Assembly (NCBI RefSeq): GCF_021462225.1
Contig: NC_061806.1
Coordinates: 2,742,234 to 2,806,233, forward strand
Reading direction: 5' to 3'
Length of the DNA: 64,000 nucleotides
Source: Girardinichthys multiradiatus
Taxonomy: Eukaryota > Chordata > Actinopteri > Cyprinodontiformes > Goodeidae
Part shown: positions 50,423-62,220 of the stretch, in pieces
How positions within the stretch are numbered: the first letter of the stretch is position 1
How the letters are laid out: each line of letters starts with the position of its first letter
Position numbers and translations under genes: made by a program
Notes under the pieces: generated by a model
The model's input: only the letters and a program-made list of their open reading frames with translations
Database searches by the model: none
Told to the model about the DNA's origin: nothing

Positions 50423-51973
50423 CAGTGGCTTGTAAAAGTATTCATACCCCTTAAACCTTTCCACATATTGTCACATTAAAACCACAAACATTAATATATT
50501 TTATTGGAATTTTATGTTAAGACCAACACAAAGTGGTATACAAGTGCGAAGTGGAACAAAAATTATACACATGATTTAAAACATGTTTTACAAATAAAAA
50601 ACTGAAAAGTGCAATGTGCAAAAGTATTTAGCCCCCTTTACTCGGAGTGCAACCAATTGCCTTCACAAGTTGCCTGATGAATGCTAATGACTAAATAGTC
50701 TGTGTTTAATTTCAGTACAAATGCAGCTGTTCTATGACTGCCTCAGAGGTTGGTTAAGAGAATATTGGGGAGCAAACAGCATCATGAATTCCAAGGAACA
50801 CACCGGATAGGTCAAGGATAAAGTTGTGGAGAAGTTTAAAGCAGACTTAAAAAGATTTCCCAAGCTTTGAACATCTGTTCAGTCCATCATCCGGGAATGG
50901 AAAGAGTGTGGCACACCTGTTAACCTACCAAGACAAGGCCATCCATCTAAACTTACAGGCTGAACAAGGAGAGCACTGATCAGAGATGCAGCCAAGAGGC
51001 CCATGGTGACTCTGGGGAACTGCAGAGAACCACAGCTCAGGTGGGGGAATCTGTCCACAGGTCAACTATTAGTCGTGCACTGCACAAATGTGGTCTTTAT
51101 GGAAGAGTGGCAAGAAGAAAGCTATTGTTAAAAGAAAACCATAAGTAGTCCCGTTTGCAGTGTGCCAGAAGCCATGTTGGAGACACAGCAGACAGGTGGA
51201 AGAAGGTGCTTTGGTCAGATGAGACCAAAATTAAACATTTTGGCCAAAATGCAAAACGCTATGTGTGGCTGAGAACTAACACTCCACATCACTCTGAACA
51301 CACCATCCCTACTGTCAAATATGGTGGTGGCAGCATTATGCTCTGGGGATGCTTCTCTTCAGCAGGGACAGAGAAGGTGGTCACAGTTGATGGGAAGATG
51401 GATGGAGCCAAATACAGGGTAATATTGGAAGAAAACCTGTTGGAGTCTGCAGAAGACTTGAGACTGGGGCAAAAGATTTGAGCAGGACATCGACCCTAAA
51501 CATAAAGCCAGGGCTACAATGGGAATGGTTTAAAACAAAACTTATTCATGTGTTAAAATGGCCCAGTCAAGAATCTGTGACAAGATCTGAAATCTGCTGT
51601 TCACAAACACTCTCCATCTAATCTGACTGAGCTTGAGCTGTTTTGCAAAGAAGAATGGGCAAACATTTCAGTCACTAGATGCTGAAAGCTGGTAGAGACA
51701 CCCTGATAGACTTGCAGTTGTAATTTCAGCAAAAAAGGTGGTTCCACAAACTATTGACTCAGGGGGGCTGAATACTTTTGCACAATGCCCCTTTCAGTTT
51801 TTCATTTGTAAAAAAAAAAAAAAAATCATGTATAATTTCTGTTCCACTTCACAATTGTATACCACTTTTTGTTGGTCTTTCACTGAAAATTCCCCAAACA
51901 TATTTTTGTTTGTGGTTGTAATGTAACGAATGCGGAAAAGTTCAAGGGGTATGAATACTTCTACAGGCCCCTG
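50423..51973 (+). mobile_element. Tc1/mariner element with both ends, inactive
   Basis: A 1551-bp element between TA at 50421-50422 and 51974-51975. Its terminal inverted repeats are at least 140 bp and visibly diverged (ends CAGTGGCTTG and CAGGGGCCTG inverted; shared 'agtattcatacccctt'). A 108-codon open frame at 51155-51481 keeps the first catalytic Asp (LWSDETK) and 'MDGAKYRVILEENLLES'. The DNA-binding domain upstream and the second and third catalytic residues downstream are broken by shifts. This is the best-preserved member of the family that left relics at 1.8, 3.0, 15.4, 17.2, 19.0 and 22.5 kb. Confidence 0.9.
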
Positions 51974-52714
51974 TATATATCTTTACCCTTGCAGCAACTA
52001 AAATGTTTCTCCTGCTACAGTGCTTTCATATGAACTATTATAACAGGTTATGAATGAATAAATCTTAAAACAGATTCATTCTCCTGTTTAGGCAAATGCT
52101 TAGAAAAATGGTATGAACCATATGAGTGCATGTTAAGTGACTTTGCTCTTCTAGCTTTAATGCTAGGGAGACCCAGGCTCCTCAGTCTGTCATTAGACAC
52201 ACTGGTTCACAAATGGGTCTTAATTATTTTAAGAGCTGAAAAGCTTCTCTCACAGGCTGCTGTATCTTGACAACGATGTGAAAACAGATTCTTGTATTTG
52301 GGAGAGAGAAATTTCTACAAGCAAAACGGTAAGAGGAGTCTTGTTTTTCCAAGTACTCAGGCCAAAGATACTGTTTGTAGCAGTCACTTTCGAAGCAACT
52401 TTTCATGTTGCCTTGCGTCATGTGAGGAAAGACTTTCAACCGTGGCTGAGATGGACCAGCTGCAACAGACTAAAATATCTGGAAATGACACAAAATGAAT
52501 ATGTCTGTTAAAAGACTTGAACAAACTAATGGGTCATGGTCAGTTTTTTGATCAATGGGTTTATGATTGCATGTTTAAAAACATCAGGGACCTCTATGGA
52601 AGTAATACTGCTACTTATAATAGCAAGAACTGAGTTTCCTGCACATTTTCTCACCTTTTTAGTGTGATTACTCTTTAACGGCTGTTCTGTCTTGCATGCA
52701 TCTCTCCCCGTCCA

Positions 52715-52731
52715 GTGTGTGTGTGTGTGTT
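52715..52731. repeat. (GT)n microsatellite
   Basis: Short perfect GT run. Confidence 0.75.
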
Positions 52732-53627
52732 GTATTTATGTCTTGTCGTTCCTCTTCCTGCTTAGTGCAGACACACAGAGGCATCTACTAACAGAAAAAA
52801 CGTTTATGACCAACATGTCACTAAGACTTCATTCAGATTAATGCCAAGTATATGACAGTAAAAAGCTTTAAAGTGCATACACTACACTTGTTCAGATTAC
52901 TTGGTCTACAATAGGGCAGCTCAAAAAAATTATGTATTTGTAAAATTCTTTGTAAATATAGTGATAAATCTACAATATTCTCCACCCTTTCTTTCTCATC
53001 TGTGCTTCCAACACTTTCTGTCCCTTTCTGTCTTGGCCACTATAATCCTTGTCAGGTCCAAACACCTGCTGCATGGAAACTATCCAACAGGATAAATATT
53101 ACATTAAATAGTGAATTGTGAAATATATATTTGCAAACAATTAATGCTTTCGAAACAGCCTTTGCAATTTTAACATTGTGCACACTGATATGATGACAAT
53201 GTATTGGGGATGTAGGCCGTATTCTACTTACGTATTGTGTTGGTGTTCCACCTAACTCACTCACTAATGATTTCCAGTAGTCCGGACTGAACTTCTGTAT
53301 CTGTATATATTTTGTCCCAACCAGAGTTTCTGCCGTACAGCCATCATATGTGTTCGGAAACTGGTAAATTCTGTCTGGAAAACTATTGTATTATTCTAAA
53401 CCTCATCCAATGAAACACAAACAGCTTTAGAATCAGAATGAGCTTAATTAGCCAATTACACATCTGTTCCACATTGGTCTCAATGTACAAACATTTTAAA
53501 TATGAATATGTGAATTTAGTTGGAAGTAAAAAAAAAAAGCATTTTTAATGCAAATATGTACCGTGTTTTCATGACTATAGAGCGCACCCACAAAGTTGGG
53601 TTTTTTTTTTAAATGGAGATGTACATA

Positions 53628-54967
53628 CAGGTCCTTCTCAAAATATTAGCATATTGTGATAAAGTTCATTATTTTCCATAATGTCATGATGAAAATTTAA
53701 CATTCATATATTTTAGATTCATTGCACACTAACTGAAATATTTCAGGTCTTTTATTGTCTTAATACGGATGATTTTGGCATACAGCTCATGAAAACCCAA
53801 AATTCCTATCTCCCAAAATTAGCATATTTCATCCGACCAATAAAAGAAAAGTGTTTTTAATACAAAAAACGTCAACCTTCAAATAATCATGTACAGTTAT
53901 GCACTCAATACTTGGTCGGGAATCCTTTTGCAGAAATGACTGCTTCAATGCGGCGTGGCATGGAGGCAATCAGCCTGTGGCACTGCTGAGGTCTTATGGA
54001 GGCCCAGGATGCTTCGATAGCGGCCTTTAGCTCATCCAGAGTGTTGGGTCTTGAGTCTCTCAACGTTCTCTTCACAATATCCCACAGATTCTCTATGGGG
54101 TTCAGGTCAGGAGAGATGGCAGGCCAATTGAGCACAGTGATACCATGGTCAGTAAACCATTTACCAGTGGTTTTGGCACTGTGAGCAGGTGCCAGGTCGT
54201 GCTGAAAAAGGAAATCGTCATCTCCATAAAGCTTTTCAGCAGATGGAAGCATGAAGTGCTCCAAAATCTCCTGATAGCTAGCTGCATTGACCCTGCCCTT
54301 GATAAAACACAGTGGACCAACACCAGCAGCTGACACGGCACCCCAGACCATCACTGACTGTGGGTACTTGACACTGGACTTCTGGCATTTTGGCATTTCC
54401 TTCTCCCCAGTCTTCCTCCAGACTCTGGCACCTTGATTTCCGCATGACATGCAGAATTTGCTTTCATCTGAAAAAAGTACTTTGGACCACTGAGCAACAG
54501 TCCAGTGCTGCTTCTCTGTAGACCAGGTCTGGGGAATGCGGCACCTGTAGCCCATTTCCTGCACACGCCTGTGCACGGTGGCTCTGGATGTTTCTACTCC
54601 AGACTCAGTCCACTGCTTCCGCAGGTCCCCCAAGGTCTGGAATCGGCCCTTCTCCACAATCTTCCTCAGGGTCCGGTCACCTCTTCTCGTTGTGCAGCGT
54701 TTTCTGCCACACTTTTTCCTTCCCACAGACTTCCCACTGAGGTGCCTTGATACAGCACTCTGGGAACAGCCTATTCGTTCAGAAATGTCTTTCTGTGTCT
54801 TACCCTCTTGCTTGAGGGTGTCAATAGTGGCCTTCTGGACAGCAGTCAGGTCGGCAGTCTTACCCATGATTGGGGTTTTGAGTGATGAACCAGGCTGGGA
54901 GTTTTAAAGGCCTCAGGAATCTTTATCTTAATTTATCACAATATGCTAATATTTTGAGAAGGACCTG
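53628..54967 (-). mobile_element. Tc1/mariner element, copy 2, nested and end-deleted
   Basis: A 1340-bp element between TA at 53626-53627 and 54968-54969, the same family as 30864-32473 and very similar to it. The left terminal repeat is near complete. The right one, which is the 5' end for the transposase, keeps only about 40 bp before jumping to the 5' leader, and the coding region has a 42-bp in-frame deletion. It lies inside the pogo-like element. Confidence 0.94.
53905..54867 (-). CDS. Tc1/mariner transposase, uninterrupted but internally deleted
   Basis: An open frame of 320 codons from the ATG at 54867 to the stop at 53905. Aligned by eye to the 334-codon frame of copy 1, it lacks a net 14 residues just after the 'RCRIPQ' motif, at the linker between the DNA-binding and catalytic domains. 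The DD34E residues are kept: Asp134 (FSDES), Asp224 (FQHDLAP) and Glu259 (NPIE). It is a normal transposase in reading frame, but the linker deletion may impair folding or DNA cleavage, and its own 5' terminal repeat is mostly lost. Whether it is expressed is unknown; it lies antisense within the ube2e2 intron. Confidence 0.9.
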   Translation of the reverse strand: MGKTADLTAVQKATIDTLKQEGKTQKDISERIGCSQSAVSRHLSGKSVGRKKCGRKRCTTRRGDRTLRKIVEKGRFQTLGDLRKQWTESGVETSRATVHRRVQEMGYRCRIPQTWSTEKQHWTVAQWSKVLFSDESKFCMSCGNQGARVWRKTGEKEMPKCQKSSVKYPQSVMVWGAVSAAGVGPLCFIKGRVNAASYQEILEHFMLPSAEKLYGDDDFLFQHDLAPAHSAKTTGKWFTDHGITVLNWPAISPDLNPIENLWDIVKRTLRDSRPNTLDELKAAIEASWASIRPQQCHRLIASMPRRIEAVISAKGFPTKY

Positions 54968-55559
54968 TATATAAGCCGCACCGGGCTAAAAGCTGCTGAT
55001 ATCGACGGAACTGATTACATAGTTTAACTGAACATAACTGAACTGATTAGCTTCCGAATGGTGCCTGTAGCATAAAAGTGAAAGTGCTCTATTTCCTTCC
55101 TGTACTGCCAGATTGATGGCCTTCAACTTAAATGCGGCATCATATGAACTTCTTCGTGTGGTTTCCATGATGAGTGGGTACGGGTTTGAAAAAAAATCTC
55201 CGTCGTGCCTGCTGCTTGCATGTGCTAAATGAAAATTAGCGCTTTCTTCTTCTTTGATTTCCAATTTTGACTTCCCACCTGTCTTGTTTTTTCACTTTCT
55301 GCTAAAGCGCCCCCTGGCGGGTGAAGAAAAATCCACAGAAAAGCCGCACCTCATTGTAAGCCGCATGGTTCAAAGCACGGGAAAAAAGTAGCGGCTTATA
55401 GTCCGAAAAATACGGTATATATACAGTGTTATTACAGAAGAAGACGACTAAGGTGAATTAGCGCCGACCTGGAGGTGAAAGTCTAAACAGTTTGTGTCAA
55501 GGATGTGTGGGATCTGCATAGATATTAGTTGCCATTTTCATGACCTGTACAATTCCTGG

Positions 55560-56403
55560 ATAGAGGGAAAGTCAGCCCTGATGATTCTCTCTGCAGACCT
55601 TATTGTTCGTTGCAGTCTGGACCTGTCCTGTTTTGTGGATGAACCAATCTGAGTTTATGGTTTTGAAGCCTGAGTTGAAGTACCGGATCCTGGCGTACGT
55701 CCCCGTGAGGTCGAAGTGGTGCAGGATGAAGTATAGTCCCAAGTTGACTGCATCCTCTGCCAACCTGTTTGCCGATTAAGCAAACTGCAGGGGGTCCAGC
55801 AGGGGGCCTGTGATGTCCTTCAGATGCATCAGCACCTGATACTCAAAAGATTTCATGACCACATATGTCAGGGCCAACAGACCTGTAGTAATTTAATCCT
55901 GTGATGGTGCGTTTCTTGATGGTTGAGTGTTTAAAGCTGGAGGGAACTTAACACAGCTCCAGAGACTTGTGAAATTTATGAGTAAAAATCGGGGAAAGTT
56001 GACCAACACAGGTTTTCAGACAGAGAGGGGAGATGCCATCAGGACCCGGAGCTTTCTTTCCACTTAGACACTGAAAGACCCTGTTAACATCTTCCTCTCT
56101 GATCTTTAGTGCAGCCAGGGGCAAGAGAAGGGGGTTGCAGAGTTCTTGGAGGAGGTTGTAGGTCAACCCTTTGTGTGTTGGAGTGAGGTGTGAATGGCTG
56201 GCAATCACACCTACAGAAGAAGCGGTTTAGATCCTCAGCCAGGCGGGGTGTCTTCACTGCATGGGGGGTAGGGCTCCTGTAACTGGTGATATACTGCAGG
56301 CTTTTCCACCCTGAAGCAGAGTCGTTAGTTCAGAAGCTGTTTTGCATTTTCTCACTATAACATCTTTTTGCCATTTTGATCTTGTCGAGGTAGGAAAATG
56401 TTG
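55560..56403 (-). mobile_element. L2-like LINE fragment, minus strand
   Basis: Minus-strand frames give 'REEDVNRVFQCLSGKKAPGP' continuing 'DGISPLCLKTCVGQLSPIF' (56208-55948), the start of the reverse transcriptase domain, and 'AEDAVNLGLYFILHHFD' with 'GTYARI' (55763-55572), a later part. Frames are shifted between them. Related to the plus-strand fragment at 5400-6300. Its upstream side is cut at 56404, where repeat copy A begins. Confidence 0.72.
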
Positions 56404-57775
56404 GAATTATGAATCTGAGAATATTATTTAATATTAATATTTTATTAAATAATATTTCGGTCTGTTAAGGGTTGTCCTGTGAATACCAGCCCAGTAAGGC
56501 GATGGTATTAGGACAAAATAGAAAGGAGTGAGACGAGCTCTGACATTATTGAACAGCATAAACTCTGCACATATATGGAATGAATTCACACAATTTCTTA
56601 AAATACAAGAATTTATTAACAAAAATAAGTCAACTCAAAGTCAAACATATTTCAATCAACAAACTCTTTACTTTGCTAAAACAATCCAACTAAACTACCA
56701 AGCAGAATTAAAGAATAATGAAGACTAATGGACTATGTACAATATAAACAAGTTGATTAAAGATGATTGGAAATCATGACCAAAAGAGTGATGCAACATT
56801 ACCATGCAATGTTTATGTTTGAGAACCAAGGATTATCTTGAAGGATATAGGAAGTGAAGTTAAGTTAGTCTTGGAACTAACTTAGGAAATAATCAGCAAA
56901 CCTTTAGGCAACCCTTCACAATGTAAGATCAGATTAAATATTATTTTAATAAAATAATGTTTTAAAGAATGATGTGCTGAATAAAACCAACCTTCTGGAT
57001 GACTAATTCTCAACGGGGTCTCCTTAGCTGCCTTTACTTATTAACATAATATTTAAAGAAATATTATTAAGGGAATATATTGGAAAAGAGTCAAATCTTT
57101 CTGGAGAAATGGGGCTTAATGGTGTTTACTTAGTTATCAAATTTAGTAAAATGATGTTAGGGGCACATTATTTACTGGATTGAAAACTAAACCTTTCCGG
57201 GTAAATATTATTTGGCAGCAAGCACGTGTCCTTACCTGTTAGCAGTTGAAGCTAACAAAGAAGCTGATAGCTTACCACCAGAATCAAACACATACCTTTT
57301 AAAAATACCGTTAATGAAAGGGTTAAAATGCATAAGCGCGGACGGCGTATTATGATCAATCTTCTGTTTAAAATCACCCTTCAAGTAAAGTTTGTCTTAA
57401 CTTTAAAAACATACAAACCAAGAACACAAAACCAAACTTCATAAAATGGAAAACGTTTAGATCATTTCAATCTAAATCACTTCTATATTATTCTGCCCAA
57501 ACACTTAACCTCATGAACTGTGGTGAGGAACGTTGTCCAAGGCAGCGAAGTTTGAAGAAAAGTCCACAGTCTTTAAACAGTTAGCTACAGCTAACCTCCT
57601 TAGCTGTGGGGAGTGGCGGCTGTTCTGTCGGCCGTCCAAACTGCACGTTACCGTAACCACGGTGATATGGCTCCTGTTGTCCTTCTCTCAGGCAGGGAAA
57701 ACCGTTTCACTTGGCTTGTAGAGACAGCTTCTCTACTGGGGACTTCTTATCTTTAGGTCTCAGATGTTGGATTGG
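56404..57775. repeat. Unclassified 1.4-kb repeat, copy A
   Basis: It begins TGTTGGAATTATGAATCTGA and runs through AT-rich inverted words (AATATTATTTAATATTAATA), 'gtcctgtgaataccagccca', 'gcaagcacgtgtccttacct' and 'taaagtttgtcttaacttta'. It matches copies B and C but ends differently after about 57725. There is no coding frame. A TG start and copy length would suit a solo LTR, but no CA end or target duplication was confirmed. Confidence 0.8.
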
Positions 57776-58046
57776 CTGAAGGGTTAGACTAGCATTATTT
57801 TAAGCTAAAAAATGACTGTAATTCTCATCTATTAATCATCCTTTGTCATTCACATAGAAAATTTGTTAAATAGAACATGAGATGAATGTGTCTGAATGGA
57901 GCCCTTGAGGACGTTTAGAGTGAAAGGTCCAAACAATGCCTTGTTCACTCCAAATCTCACCAGTCTTCTTCATAAATGCAACCATTTTTGGGCAAAGGCT
58001 ACGAAAGCAAATATGGACCCTGTCTGGTCGTTGTTCAGGGGACTAA

Positions 58047-58338
58047 TGCCCTTTTTCCACTGCCTCTGCTTAGGCCAGCTCCACTCTACTCAGCCTGCTT
58101 TGCGTGTGTTTCTATAACTGTTTTCTTCAGCACCAGAAGCTACTATTCTCGTACCTGTTCCCGAGCAGGCTGAAGGAAAAGAAAACGGACACTTTCTGAA
58201 TTACAGGCATGCAAGGCTTCAAGCCAGAATGCCAGCCGTCAGTGAGTCATTGGAAACACAACAGGTTCTGTGTGGAGTAGAGAGAGACCGAGTGGAGTGG
58301 AGCTGTGCAGCCCATGTAGAACATGTGGAAAAGGGGCA
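58047..58338. mobile_element. hAT-like MITE, copy 2
   Basis: Bounded by 'tgccctttttccactgcc' and, inverted, 'tgccccttttccacatg'. The right inner part 'gagtggagtggagctg' matches the copy at 34515-35025. Confidence 0.55.
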
Positions 58339-58344
58339 ATAGAA

Positions 58345-60000
58345 ATGCATTTACTACAAAACTAAAAAGGCCAATGCAGACTATTTCCTTTCCCAAACCT
58401 CTAATAATCTTAACAATCCCGCACACTTTTGGAAAGCAATTAAATCTTTGTCTAACAACAGCCAAAACCCAGAACTTCTACTGTATGCAGTAAATGGGTT
58501 TCAAGAAAATATAGACAAAACAGAAATGCTTAATTGTTTCAACAAACATTTTACATCTTCTGGCTCTTTATTTGAGTCCCTTAACCCTAACAGTCATAGT
58601 GCTTTTTCAGTTCAGTCAGCCATGATTTGTTAAGACCATCTTTTAATTTTAACACTGTTTTAACTTCAGAGGTTCACAAATACCTGAGATTTTATATGCT
58701 ACAAAATCTGTTGTTGCAGATAAATTAGAGCCATTCCTTCAGCAGTCTTTGCCCAGCCCCTACCAAACTTTTTTAACCTTTGTCTGGAAATAAATTGTGT
58801 ATGGCAGTCAGCTTATGTATTTGCTATCTCAAAAGGGGGAGACTCATCTGTTCTTAGTAATTATAGGCCCATTGCCAAGCTATGTGTCCTGGCCAAGCTT
58901 CTCAAGCCCCTTAAACCCCCAGCAGTTCTTAAAGTCATTTATGATATTAATCAATTGTATTGACACTAAACAACACTCAACTGCCCTCCTTAATGACCTC
59001 TACAAGGCATTTGTCTTAGTAGAACACTCATTGCTAATGCATAGTTTAGCTAGAGCAGGTCAGTTCACTGAAACTACTGATGACACTGTGATGTATTGTA
59101 CAGCCCCTATCCCAGGCACACAGCCATTTACAATTGGCTTTTTAGTTCAGCTCATTTCAGCTAAATTTGTATGATCTAAAACATTTAATAAATACAGACA
59201 AAACCAAAGTCATAAGGTTTTCAGATGCCAAGGATAAAACTCAGAATCTGCCCTCAATCACCACAAATGGAGTTTGTGTCATGCTACAGATACCTGGGTA
59301 TTTTAATTGATGATTCTCTCTTCTTTACCCTACATGTTCATCAATTGGTCGAAAAGCTGAAGCTAGTTTTTTTTTTCCAAGATTAAATCTTGTTTTTCAT
59401 TTCAATCCACAACAGTTATTGTTTGCTGTTTCCTTTCTGTCTTTCTTGGACTATGGTGTTGTTGTATATGCATCTTGGCTCAGTGTCTACCTGCTCTTAA
59501 AACTTAATACCACCGATGCTTAGAGGTTCATTACTAACTTTACATCACTCACCCTTTATTTTTCATTCTGTCAACGAATTGGCTGGGGGTCTTTATCAAT
59601 GGGCAGGCTAAGACACTGTTTACAATAATGTCCTTGACTTCCATCTTACTGCCATCTAAAGACTTTAGGGCCTTACAGCCTTTGTTCACAGAGTTATCCT
59701 TCATTCTCAGTTCCACAAGTACAAACTGAGATTGGGAAAAAGGCTTTCATGTATGCTGCTCCCTTTGCATGGAACAAAGCACTTGACACTTCATGGCTTG
59801 GTCTCATTTAGGCTTTTAAGAAAATGCCGAATGACTTGGAGTTGGATGTTTTATCGGATTTTCAGAGCTGAATTTCATATATCTGTCAGTTTCAGAGTAA
59901 AACTGAAATTTTTTACTGCTGTCTTGGCCAGGACACTCTTGTAAAAAATTTTTTTTAATCTCAATTTAGCTTGACCTGCTTAAATAAAGGTAAAATAAAT
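58345..60000 (+). mobile_element. Decayed non-LTR retrotransposon, plus strand
   Basis: Reverse transcriptase remnants in shifting frames: a 'KGG-D-S-x-L-S-N-Y-R-P-I-A-K-L' pattern at about 58830-58900, 'DTKQHSTALLNDLYKAFVLV' at about 58950-59030, and a C-terminal end at about 59730-59880 ('GKRLSCMLLPLHGTKHLT' and 'LVSFRLLRKC'). It finishes in 'taaataaaggtaaaataaat', a simple-repeat tail. The FADD-type box is decayed. An old copy with many stops and deletions. Confidence 0.72.
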
Positions 60001-60743
60001 ATCCAAAAATGGTCCAATGTGTAGCTGAAGCTCTCTGTGACACATGTAGAGTAAATTACACACGGACTGGCTTTGACTGATCGCAGTCCATTGGAGCCCA
60101 TCTGGATAGAAGAGGGACATTAAATCAATACTCAGAGTGCAACCTAATCAATGATGCCATGATGACTGTGGGGACAGCAGTAAGAGATCATTAAGTGATT
60201 GCCTGGAAGGTCACAGTGTGCTTCCTTTGATTTGTCCACACCCTTTCTCTACATATTTAGCATGGCACTTTGTATGCCATGCCAAACATGCTAAATACGC
60301 TTAATTATTGGTAGAAGCTTTATGCAATTTCTAGTGGATAAATTATTTAGTGCATAATTATTTATATGATAACATTTATTGCAGTCCAAGCAGTTCCTCG
60401 CCGTATGCATATTGTGTTTAGTGATACTGTGATAACGCTGAATCTGTGATAAATTGTGCAGCCCTTGTCCATTTGCTGCTTCTCTCCAGTTCAAACTCAG
60501 ATTTAGTAGCTTTTGTCCCTACCTACCTCTATACTAACACAAACAGAGCATTTCATACCTATGTACCTAGGAACTGGATATCAGTGTTTCTTTTAAGTGT
60601 TTTGATGAATTATTGAGATAGAAAGCTCAAATGTGAGGTATTTTGTTTAATTAGTATATTATTTTTTAAAGATTTAATTTTACTCCTGATTTCCTTTGAT
60701 TGTGGTTCTGATCCTGGATTGGCCCAATCAACTATTATATATA

Positions 60744-61075
60744 TACTGCTCAAAAAGTGCAGGTCTACTATTTTATCCCTGATGTCCTTCCACAGCTCTC
60801 TCGTCTTGGCTATGGTGGAGAGGTTGGAGTTTGATTGAGTGTGTGGACAGGTGCGTCTTATACAGATAAGGAGTCCAAACTGGTGCAGTTAATACAGGTA
60901 ATGAGTGGAGAACAGGAGGGCTTCTTAAAGAAGAACTAACAGGCCTGTGAGAGCCGGGATTCTTACTGGTTGTTAGGTGATCAAATAACTCATATTATGC
61001 AATAAAATGCTAATTAATTACTTAAAAATCACATAATGTGATTTTTCTGGATTTTTGTTTTTGATTCCGTCACTC
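60744..61075. mobile_element. Tc1/mariner terminal fragment
   Basis: It begins next to TA-rich sequence with 'ctgctcaaaaagtgcagg', then 'cagctctctcgtcttggcta', 'gaacaggagggcttcttaaa' and 'tgtgatttttctggattttt'. These words belong to another fish Tc1/mariner element. Only the terminal portion is present; repeat copy B starts at its right edge. Confidence 0.55.
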
Positions 61076-62198
61076 ACGGAATATGAATATATTATTTAAT
61101 ATTTTATATTAATACTTGAATATTTTATTAAATAATAAAACCTAGGATTATCTTGAATAATCTGGAAGTGAAGTTAAGTTAGTCTTGGAACTAAATTGGG
61201 CAATAATTGGTATACCTTCAGACAACCATTCACAATGCAAGATCAGATAAAACATTATTTTAATTAAATAATATTTTAAAGAATGATTTGCTGAATAAAA
61301 CCAACCTTCTGGTTAACCAATTCTCAAGTGTTTAATTAGCTGCCTTTATTAAAATAATATTTAAAGAAATATTATTTTGAATTAAAACCAAATCTTTGAG
61401 AAATGGGCTTAATTGTGTTACTTAGTTATCAAATTTAGCAAAATAATGTTTAGGGAAATATTATTTTACCAGACTGAAAACTAACAACCTTTTTGCATAA
61501 ATGATCTTTAGCAGGCAAGCACATGTTAGCTGTTAGCGGTTAAAGCTAATAAAAAAAGCTGATAGCTTATCATCAGAATCAAACACATACTTTTAAAATA
61601 CCATTAATGAAAGGGTTAAAATGCATAAGCTTTGACGGCGTGTGACGGCCGATCTTCTGTTTAAAATCACCCTTTAAATAAAGTTTGTCTTAACTTTAAA
61701 AAAAAAAAACACCAACACAGAACACAAACTGAGCACATGTGCTGAGCAGATAATCTGGTAGCACTAAGATGGCTGAGTTTCAACACAAACAAACCAAATG
61801 TCATAAAACGAAAAATGTTTAGATTATTTCATTCTAAACTACATCTCTCTGCCGAAAACACAATCTCTTACGTGAACCGTGCTGAGGAAAAGTTGTCCGG
61901 GGCGACAAAGTTTAGGAAAGCATCCACAGTGAATAAAGGGTTAACTGCAGCAAACCTCTGTAGCTGTGGGGTGGGGGGCGGCTCGTTCCTTCGGTTGGCC
62001 GGCCAAACTGCAGGTTACTGCTGAAACCACGGTGATGCGGTCCCGTTGTCCTTCCTTCAGACCGGGAAAACTGCTCCACTCGGCATTGTAGAGACAGGGT
62101 CTCTGCTGGGAACTCTCTGGAACACAGTTTGCTTCTGTAGGCCTCAGAGAGAAAGTCAAGCAACGCTTGTACCTTATGATCGCTGGATCGTATGACAC
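61076..62198. repeat. Unclassified repeat, copy B (internally deleted)
   Basis: Matches copies A and C from the AT-rich start, but lacks roughly 400-500 bp between 'attttattaaataat' and 'ggattatcttgaa'. The 3' part agrees with copy C up to about 62172 ('gcttgtacctta'). It then ends 'gatcgtatgaca' about 22 bp before copy C begins. Confidence 0.78.
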
Positions 62199-62220
62199 TC
62201 TTGGATCCAGTTTGAAGAGT

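Larger units (their letters stand above)
53561..55415. mobile_element. pogo-like element split by a Tc1 insertion
   Basis: The ends are inverted and flanked by TA (53559-53560 and 55416-55417): left CCGTGTTTTCATGACTATAG; right, inverted, CCGTATTTTTCGGACTATAA. Without the Tc1 insert at 53628-54967 it is about 513 bp. A minus-strand stretch at about 55100-55165 reads 'TTRRSSYDAAFKLKAINLAV', like the N-terminus of pogo/Tigger-type transposases, so it is probably an internally deleted derivative of an autonomous element. A truncated relative is at 35638-35865. Confidence 0.78.

Noticed and set aside
54505..54907. Long plus-strand frames opposite the copy 2 transposase
   Set aside because: Antisense shadows of the transposase gene; the same shadows appear over copy 1.
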